Source of the DNA: Terriglobia bacterium
GTDB lineage: Bacteria > Acidobacteriota > Terriglobia > Acidiferrales > UBA7541
DNA: 57,512 nucleotides
NCBI GenBank assembly: GCA_020073375.1
Contig: JAIQFG010000019.1
Coordinates: 1-57,512, forward strand
Direction of reading: 5' to 3'
Positions 53,208 through 57,512 of this stretch are shown piece after piece (position 1 is the stretch's first letter; each line of letters starts with the position of its first letter). The notes below the pieces were generated by a model, which ran no database searches, was not told the origin of the DNA, and saw nothing but the letters and a program-made list of their open reading frames with translations. A program made the position numbers and the translations under genes.

Positions 53208-54047
53208 ATGACGGAAAGCGCGGAAATCAACGGTCTCGGACCGGCGAAAGCCCGCCCATCCAACAGCCGTCTGTATCCCTGGTACGATTCGGTCTGGTTG
53301 TCGCAGTACGAGGTAGCAAAAGCAATCGTCCGTGAGGCGCGCCCGGACGCCCTCGCGTCATTCGTGGACGCATTCCGCGTTTTGCATACGCGGCCGGACT
53401 TCAAGGTGAAATTTCTGGAGCAGCCGTTCGACGATGCCACCTTCGCGGAAATCAAGCGCACCATGAGTACGTTGCGGCCCAGCGATCTGGAACTGCACGA
53501 GGCCGGCAGATTCGGGCGCTTCGTGGTTCACGACCATCCCTTCTTCACGGAACTGCAACAACGCATTGTTCCGTGGATCAGCGAACTGGCGGGCGAGCCG
53601 GTCGAGGCCAAATACAATTTCCTCAGTCTCTACACATCCAAAGGCGTTTGCGCCGTGCACATGGACGCGCCCGAAGCGAAATGGACCCTGGACTTGTGCA
53701 TCGATCAAGGAGCTCCCTGGCCCATTTATTTCAGCGAGGTGCAACCCTGGCCGGATTCGGTGGCGCAGGAATGGCGGGACGAAGGCTGGGAGAAAAATAT
53801 CAAGCAATCCCGGTCGCTGGAGTTTACCCCCTTCACTCTGCACCCCGGGCAAGCTGTCCTGTTTTCCGGCAGCAGCCAATGGCATTATCGCGACCCCTTG
53901 CCCGAAGCCGGCGGCAAACAGTTTTGCACCCTCTTGTTTTTTCACTTCATTCCGAAGGGCACAGCGGAACTTGTAAAACCGAAAAATTGGGCGCGGTTCT
54001 TCGGCATCCCCGAACTGGGCGTATTGGCCGGCGAAAAGATCCCCTGA
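53208..54047 (+). CDS. 2OG-Fe(II) oxygenase associated with the RiPP locus
   Basis: 279 residues from ATG 53208, with a good ribosome-binding site (TGAGGA, 53198-53203); a TTG at 53181 would be a poorer start. The double-stranded beta-helix shows AVHMDAPEAKW (H and D of the iron triad), the distal His in SQWHYRDPLPE, and FLSLYTSKG just before. It resembles 2OG oxygenases of unknown substrate. It is the only plus-strand gene of the RiPP locus and lies between the cyclase-like gene and the second cassette, so it may hydroxylate the peptide. It could instead be an unrelated inserted gene. Confidence 0.72.
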   Translation: MTESAEINGLGPAKARPSNSRLYPWYDSVWLSQYEVAKAIVREARPDALASFVDAFRVLHTRPDFKVKFLEQPFDDATFAEIKRTMSTLRPSDLELHEAGRFGRFVVHDHPFFTELQQRIVPWISELAGEPVEAKYNFLSLYTSKGVCAVHMDAPEAKWTLDLCIDQGAPWPIYFSEVQPWPDSVAQEWRDEGWEKNIKQSRSLEFTPFTLHPGQAVLFSGSSQWHYRDPLPEAGGKQFCTLLFFHFIPKGTAELVKPKNWARFFGIPELGVLAGEKIP

Positions 54048-54138
54048 TAGGCACTCGTCTGGCGACGATTCAATCCCGAACGGCACCTGGCGCTGGCAGA
54101 TGAAAGGCCAGTGGATGCCGGAAACTGCAGACATATGT

Positions 54139-54174
54139 CTACGCGGAATTCCGCCAACCCCTTTTCCGCGTCAT
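54139..54174 (-). pseudogene. Remnant of the start of a second nucleotidyltransferase gene
   Basis: ATG 54174 opens 11 codons (MTRKRGWRNSA) and then TAG. They match the start of the intact gene at 47615 (MTRERGWRNCA), and the DNA upstream also matches as far as the preceding methyltransferase. Homology ends exactly at the stop. Two adjacent perfect 12-bp palindromes, gcggaattccgc (54143-54154) and agacatatgtct (54129-54140), mark the break point. This is a leftover of cassette duplication. Confidence 0.75.
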
Positions 54175-54257
54175 GCTGCCATTTCCCCCTTTTGGGGACT
54201 TATGGCTGAAGTATTCCGTATTGATAGACGGCCAGGGAGCGTCTCTGGAAGCTTGGT

Positions 54258-55418
54258 TTACCGGCTGTATTCCCTGGACAGGGTTCCAGCGTAGGAAAGC
54301 GCCTGCTGCCATTGCGGGAATCGCAAGGGAAATTCAGCGGTCAGCCGCCGGGCAATCTTTTCAAGAGATGCGCTTCCGTCCATGAGTTCGAGCGTGCGTT
54401 GCTGCACGCACCCCGCCTCCGAAATTTGCGGAACAAATGTGGATGCGACCCTCTGCAGCGCGGCCACGGACAATACTGCTCCCTGCATCAGGGACTGGTC
54501 GAAATGCGTGACGGTTTTTTCAGAAGATTCCAGCGACGCAATCTTTGTCGTCCAACGCCAGAAATATTCCCCTTCGAGCAATTTTGCCAGCAGGTCGACG
54601 CGCACGATTTGTCCCGCAGCCAGTGGCACTGGATTGAGCCAGGGGAAAAACATAGAACCATAAATCATCTCCGGCTCCCCAGGGGCATTGGAAAAATGCA
54701 CGTCATCCGTAAGCTCCGCCTCGAACCAGACCGCAACCCCGTGCCCAAACCCGTTGCGCTGAACCGTCCAGCATAGTTCGAACTGAACGTCGGGATCCTC
54801 GAGGGTCGAATAGTCAAGCTCGGCCCAGAGACGCGGTTTGGTCAGCATCTGCCTGGAAGTGAAACGCGCCTTTCGCAAATTATTTGCAACCACCCTCCGG
54901 GCCGGGCTCAGGTTCTGACCGAGTCCATTGCGCTCCCATGGATCCACAATTTTCCCATATTCTTCCGGAGCTTCCACGACGGCAGCCCAAATCGAATCTT
55001 TTCGGGAAATTAGGGTCCCCCCGGGAGCGAGGAATCGGCGCCGGGCGTCTGCAATCGAAGGAATGTGGTATTCAAAAAGAGGAAGCACCCCCCGCAGATC
55101 GGAGACAATGACGTCGGCGCGGACTGGAAGTTTCACATTCGTGGAAAGGTCTTCCACGAACTCGATCCGATTCGCGCAGTGATTCGCAACGGCAATCTCC
55201 CGGGCCAACTGAATGACGGGATTCGCTTCAATCGCGATTACGCGGCCGGCCCCCAGTTGGCAGGCTAGAACGGCGAATATGCCAGGCCCCGTTCCAATTT
55301 CTAACACGACAGACCCTGGGCGAACTGCCTCGCGAAGCGCTCTGGCGTAGGCGTCGACGCGAGCGCGATCTGCAATCATCTCTGCATAGCCAGTGAGGTT
55401 GTAAAAATTAGAAATCAC
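54258..55418 (-). CDS. PRMT-like methyltransferase with PqqD/RRE-like C-terminus (cassette 2)
   Basis: 386 residues from GTG 55418, the same length as the paralogue at 47699 and alike over its whole length: LEIGTGPGIFA, the SDLRGVLPLFE double-E-like loop, FGHGVAVWF, PWLNPVPLAAGQ and the C-terminal ISEAGCVQQRTLELMDGS. The retained active-site loops and full frame argue that it is still functional, although its oxygenase and nucleotidyltransferase neighbours have decayed. It probably acts on the precursors at 56787 and 57370. The start codon and the residues before TGYAEMI differ from copy 1. Confidence 0.78.
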   Translation of the reverse strand: MISNFYNLTGYAEMIADRARVDAYARALREAVRPGSVVLEIGTGPGIFAVLACQLGAGRVIAIEANPVIQLAREIAVANHCANRIEFVEDLSTNVKLPVRADVIVSDLRGVLPLFEYHIPSIADARRRFLAPGGTLISRKDSIWAAVVEAPEEYGKIVDPWERNGLGQNLSPARRVVANNLRKARFTSRQMLTKPRLWAELDYSTLEDPDVQFELCWTVQRNGFGHGVAVWFEAELTDDVHFSNAPGEPEMIYGSMFFPWLNPVPLAAGQIVRVDLLAKLLEGEYFWRWTTKIASLESSEKTVTHFDQSLMQGAVLSVAALQRVASTFVPQISEAGCVQQRTLELMDGSASLEKIARRLTAEFPLRFPQWQQALSYAGTLSREYSR

Positions 55419-55427
55419 GTGGGTGGC

Positions 55428-55433
55428 AGTATA
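55428..55433 (-). promoter_or_regulatory. Conserved extended -10-like box before the second PRMT-like gene
   Basis: TGCTATACTGCCAC is identical to the box at 48869-48874 and has the same 9-nt distance to the start codon. Conservation across a duplicated but otherwise diverged gap is the main evidence. Confidence 0.3.
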
Positions 55434-55450
55434 GCAAGCAAGGGAGGTCT

Positions 55451-55714
55451 TTACATCTTGCCAGAATCGGGAAAATCAAAATCGCGGGACTTCCATTTGA
55501 ATCCAAGGGGCGTTCGGCCATGAGGAACCTGCTCAGGCCCATTCTGAACAACCGGCAAACCACGTGCCGATTGGGTTAGATAGCCACTGAAGGTCCTGGG
55601 TCAAATCAAAAGGTGGTGTTTTACGACGATCGATTTGTCCGGGGCCACTGCGTGATACCCTCGCAGGCAAATCATGAAAAACATCTCGCCCGGTACCAAC
55701 ATGCGCCCACATGC
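55451..55714 (-). pseudogene. Decayed C-terminal third of a JmjC-like oxygenase gene
   Basis: Read on the minus strand, LVPGEMFFM...HAVAPDKSIVV aligns with LEPGELLFM...HAVALEKSITV of the intact oxygenase (48890). After an in-frame TGA at 55603-55601 the alignment resumes with FSGYLTQSARGLP and ends in FKWKSRDFDFPDSGKM before TAA 55451. The intact protein ends IKWKSRGFDFPDRG. About 230 N-terminal residues with the first iron ligands are absent, and the remnant abuts the kinase gene stop. A deletion plus a nonsense change after duplication explains this. Confidence 0.82.
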
Positions 55715-55724
55715 GATCACCTCA

Positions 55725-56762
55725 TTAGGATCTCTGGCAATTTCCCAATTCGGAGTGAATGCGACTTTGCATTCGAGGGCTCTGCATCCAGAGATCCATG
55801 GCATCCGCGTAAATCGTTTTGCAAAGCTCAAATACCTTGGATGGGTCGCCCGTTGGTCGCACTCGACGCACGTGAATTCCGGTTTTCAGGCGGCCAAGGG
55901 CTTCAAATTCACGCCTTCGCATTTCAGCGTTCAAAAGATAATTCAAATAGGTGTTCGCTACCAGGGTCACAAGCGCGTCGCTGGCCGTCAGTTCTTCCAC
56001 CAGGGGAGCTGCTAATGCGGCTTCACGCTCATCGAGCAGGTAAACTGCGCTAAGCGGTAACGCAACAGATTGGAAGCGGTAACCGTTCTGATCGAGCGCC
56101 AGGAATCGCTTTTCCCAAGTCGGGGTAATATGAGCCAGCTCCTCCTCGGAACCAAACAGCGCGCGAACTGAATCCGGCCAAAGATTTACGCGCGGATAGC
56201 CCGGTTGAACCAGAATTCGATCGCCCCGATCGTCCAGGACAGCTATATCGTCCGAAAGGATGGAATAGCCGAGGCGTGCAAAGGCAGCGGCTGTGGTCGA
56301 TTTCCCCGCGCCGGGCCGACCCAACAACGCGATCGCCTGTCCGCCAACTGCGATCGCACTCGCATGGAGACAGGTGATTCCGCGCAGGCGAAGGGCGAAC
56401 GCAATCACCGGACCAATCAGATACGTGCAGGCGTCCTCCAACGCGTAGTTTTCCGGCCAATCGCCCTGGATTTCGCGGCCATCGCGACTGATGGCAAATC
56501 GGACCCCATCGGAATAATAGAATCCGTAATATCCGCCACCTCCAAGTATTGCAACGCGCAAATTGGGGACTCCATTGCCGTCGCAATTTGGGCTGGAATA
56601 GAAGAAATCGTTGGAGGAATCAAAAAGCGTCGAAAGGTAATCTGGATGCTCTTTCAATTTAATCCGCACATCTACTTCTTGTTGAGACTCAATTGGTTGA
56701 ATTGGCAAGCCGGGAAGAGGAATGTTAGCAGCGATCTTCAGTCCATAAACAACATGAGACAT
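55725..56762 (-). CDS. HPr-kinase-like peptide kinase candidate (cassette 2)
   Basis: 345 residues from ATG 56762 (MSHVVYGLKIAANIPLPG); TTG 56768 would add two. Walker A is GRPGAGKSTT, followed by ARLGYSILSDDIAVLDDRG; LHASAIAVGGQAI precedes it. It matches the kinase at 49963 along its length, up to VRRVRPTGDPSKVFELCKTI. The C-terminus differs (QSPRMQSRIHSELGNCQRS) and lies at the edge of the deleted oxygenase gene, so the deletion may have replaced the original end. It lies 24 bp after the precursor at 56787 and probably phosphorylates it. Confidence 0.82.
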   Translation of the reverse strand: MSHVVYGLKIAANIPLPGLPIQPIESQQEVDVRIKLKEHPDYLSTLFDSSNDFFYSSPNCDGNGVPNLRVAILGGGGYYGFYYSDGVRFAISRDGREIQGDWPENYALEDACTYLIGPVIAFALRLRGITCLHASAIAVGGQAIALLGRPGAGKSTTAAAFARLGYSILSDDIAVLDDRGDRILVQPGYPRVNLWPDSVRALFGSEEELAHITPTWEKRFLALDQNGYRFQSVALPLSAVYLLDEREAALAAPLVEELTASDALVTLVANTYLNYLLNAEMRRREFEALGRLKTGIHVRRVRPTGDPSKVFELCKTIYADAMDLWMQSPRMQSRIHSELGNCQRS

Positions 56763-56786
56763 AAACAAGATTTTCCTGGGCCCCCG

Positions 56787-56933
56787 TCAGGCAGTCTTAG
56801 TTCCGCCAAACATGGCGTCAGCTTTGGCACCGGCGACAATGACGGCACCGGTCAGATTTGTAATGTCCGCGTAAACCATGAGATTTGGTTCTTGACACAC
56901 TTTCTTGTCGGTTTCCCTTGGTTGATCACTCAT
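56787..56933 (-). CDS. Lasso-type RiPP precursor peptide (cassette 2, divergent)
   Basis: 48 residues from ATG 56933, with a strong ribosome-binding site (AGGAAGG, about 8 nt before the start). The sequence MSDQPRETDKK, then VCQEPNLMVYADITNLT, shares the KK...P...Y-x-D-I-x-x-[IL]-T leader frame with the other two precursors, but Cys replaces Tyr in the Y-x-x-P motif. The rest, GAVIVAGAKADAMFGGTKTA, has one Asp and the AMFG-x-T-[KR]-T tail shared with the peptide at 51017. If the core starts two residues after the conserved Thr, Asp is core residue 10. Confidence 0.78.
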   Translation of the reverse strand: MSDQPRETDKKVCQEPNLMVYADITNLTGAVIVAGAKADAMFGGTKTA

Positions 56934-57191
56934 GGTTCCCCTTCCTGCGAGGCTTTCACCGTATCTCATTTGATTCAATATACGCAATCAAATGTTCAAG
57001 CTGAGTTCAATACGATGCACCCATACCCTCCAAGTCAATATAACTGGAATCCTGCGGCGACAGCAGTCGATGGCGAATTTCGGCCCGTCATTGTAAGAGT
57101 ACCGTGCCAGCCGCCCGCATTGAGGATGCCACCACGCAGGGTGGACCCGCTGTTCCTACGGGGATTCAGACTGGGATGAAAGACGTTCCTC

Positions 57192-57315
57192 ATTGAAGGG
57201 ATAACGTCGAGCCAATTCTCGACACGTGCTTAAGTCGTAGGTGAAGAGGATCGTAACTGGACCCTTCAATCACGGCTAAATTTGTTATGGGTTAGTGAAG
57301 GCTGGCAACCCATAA
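57192..57315 (-). other. Non-coding stretch with nested inverted repeats between two precursor genes
   Basis: Between the precursor stops and starts (56934-57369) no convincing gene is seen. The stretch holds attgaaggg (57192-57200) pairing with cccttcaat (57262-57270), enclosing gtcgag-ccaatt-ctcgac (57206-57223), and a further hairpin ttatgggtt/aacccataa (57285-57293 with 57307-57315). All stems are perfect. This could be an RNA structure that limits read-through from the precursor or stabilises its transcript. The remaining part (56934-57191) shows nothing recognisable apart from AT-rich sequence near 56985 just before the precursor. Confidence 0.4.
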
Positions 57316-57369
57316 GTCCAGAAAGAGGTTGGCATTCGGGGGCCGAACGGCATTCAGACAACCGTAAAC

Positions 57370-57512
57370 TTAACCAGTCTTGGTCGGATTAGGAAACGCG
57401 CCAGCATCGGCCGTAGGGTGTGTCATGGTGATGCTCTGCGTAATGACACGAATATCGCCATAGACCCTCAAATCCGGCTTGTTATAAGGTTTCTTGTCAG
57501 ATTGGGCCGAAT
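57370..57512 (-). CDS. Lasso-type RiPP precursor peptide, truncated by the window edge
   Basis: 46 codons are visible before TAA 57370; the start lies beyond the right edge. SAQSDKKPYNKPDLRVYGDI, then RVITQ, is a clear lasso-type leader with Y-x-x-P, and the rest reads SITMTHPTADAGAFPNPTKTG. The YGDI-x-VITQS-x-TMT part matches the precursor at 51017 almost exactly, while the tails differ, as expected for precursors with a constant leader and variable core. With a cut after ITQ the only Asp is core residue 10. Confidence 0.8.
   Translation of the reverse strand, partial: SAQSDKKPYNKPDLRVYGDIRVITQSITMTHPTADAGAFPNPTKTG

Noticed and set aside
1..57512. CRISPR array, rRNA or tRNA genes, insertion sequence with transposase
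   Set aside because: No regularly spaced repeats, no rRNA or tRNA-like sequences and no transposase motifs were noticed on either strand.

Overview
The window is high-GC bacterial DNA (around 58-60% by eye), almost fully coding. It has two parts: a long surface-polysaccharide locus (about 1-46,240) and a compact RiPP (ribosomally made, modified peptide) locus (about 46,350 to the right edge). Gene style, many ATGA overlaps, GT4/FkbM/NodU-type families and a palindromic repeat near the left edge suggest an environmental bacterium, possibly Acidobacteriota. That placement is inference; no rRNA, tRNA or housekeeping marker is present.

Polysaccharide part. The left edge holds the first 28 codons of a probable lipid-linked glycosyl-1-phosphate transferase (1-86). 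Next come a sugar-nucleotide epimerase, a GT4, a NodU/CmcH carbamoyltransferase, a glutamine-dependent AsnB-type amidotransferase and a 2-oxoglutarate oxygenase (244-7450). The stretch 7.6-30.8 kb holds a GT2 and a methyltransferase, a membrane transglutaminase-like protein, five GT4 enzymes, a UDP-glucuronate-4-epimerase-like enzyme, three GT-C-like polytopic proteins, an acyltransferase, an O-antigen-ligase-like protein, zinc-ribbon methyltransferases, an FkbM methyltransferase and a second carbamoyltransferase. From 30.8 to 40 kb are two FkbM methyltransferases around a GT2, a Wzt/Wzm ABC exporter, another GT-C-like protein, a GT2-methyltransferase fusion and an epimerase/decarboxylase. Then come a Wzc-type tyrosine autokinase and a Wza-type export protein behind a strong promoter, a second ligase-like protein and a TPR protein. 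Together they would make sugar precursors, assemble and decorate a glycan (carbamoyl, methyl, acyl, amide, perhaps hydroxyl groups), and export and anchor it.

RiPP part. All genes but one are on the minus strand. They are a lasso-cyclase-like asparagine-synthetase homologue lacking the glutaminase Cys2 (51196-53028), a 45-residue precursor with a lasso-type leader (51017-51154), an HPr-kinase-like kinase, a JmjC-like oxygenase, a PRMT-like methyltransferase with a C-terminal PqqD/RRE-like segment, and a nucleotidyltransferase. A divergent 2OG-Fe(II) oxygenase lies at 53208-54047. To the right is a second, partly decayed copy of the cassette: precursor(s), kinase, JmjC pseudogene, PRMT-like enzyme and a 12-codon remnant of the nucleotidyltransferase. 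Two more precursors (56787-56933 and 57370 to the edge) flank a 436-bp non-coding stretch rich in inverted repeats.

The kinase and nucleotidyltransferase beside a cyclase recall paeninodin-type lasso clusters. The PRMT-like protein carrying its own possible leader-binding domain, the JmjC enzyme, the tandem duplication and the unusual position of the candidate ring Asp (10-11) make this the most unusual part of the window. No separate lasso B1 or B2 gene is seen; if present they should lie beyond the right edge.
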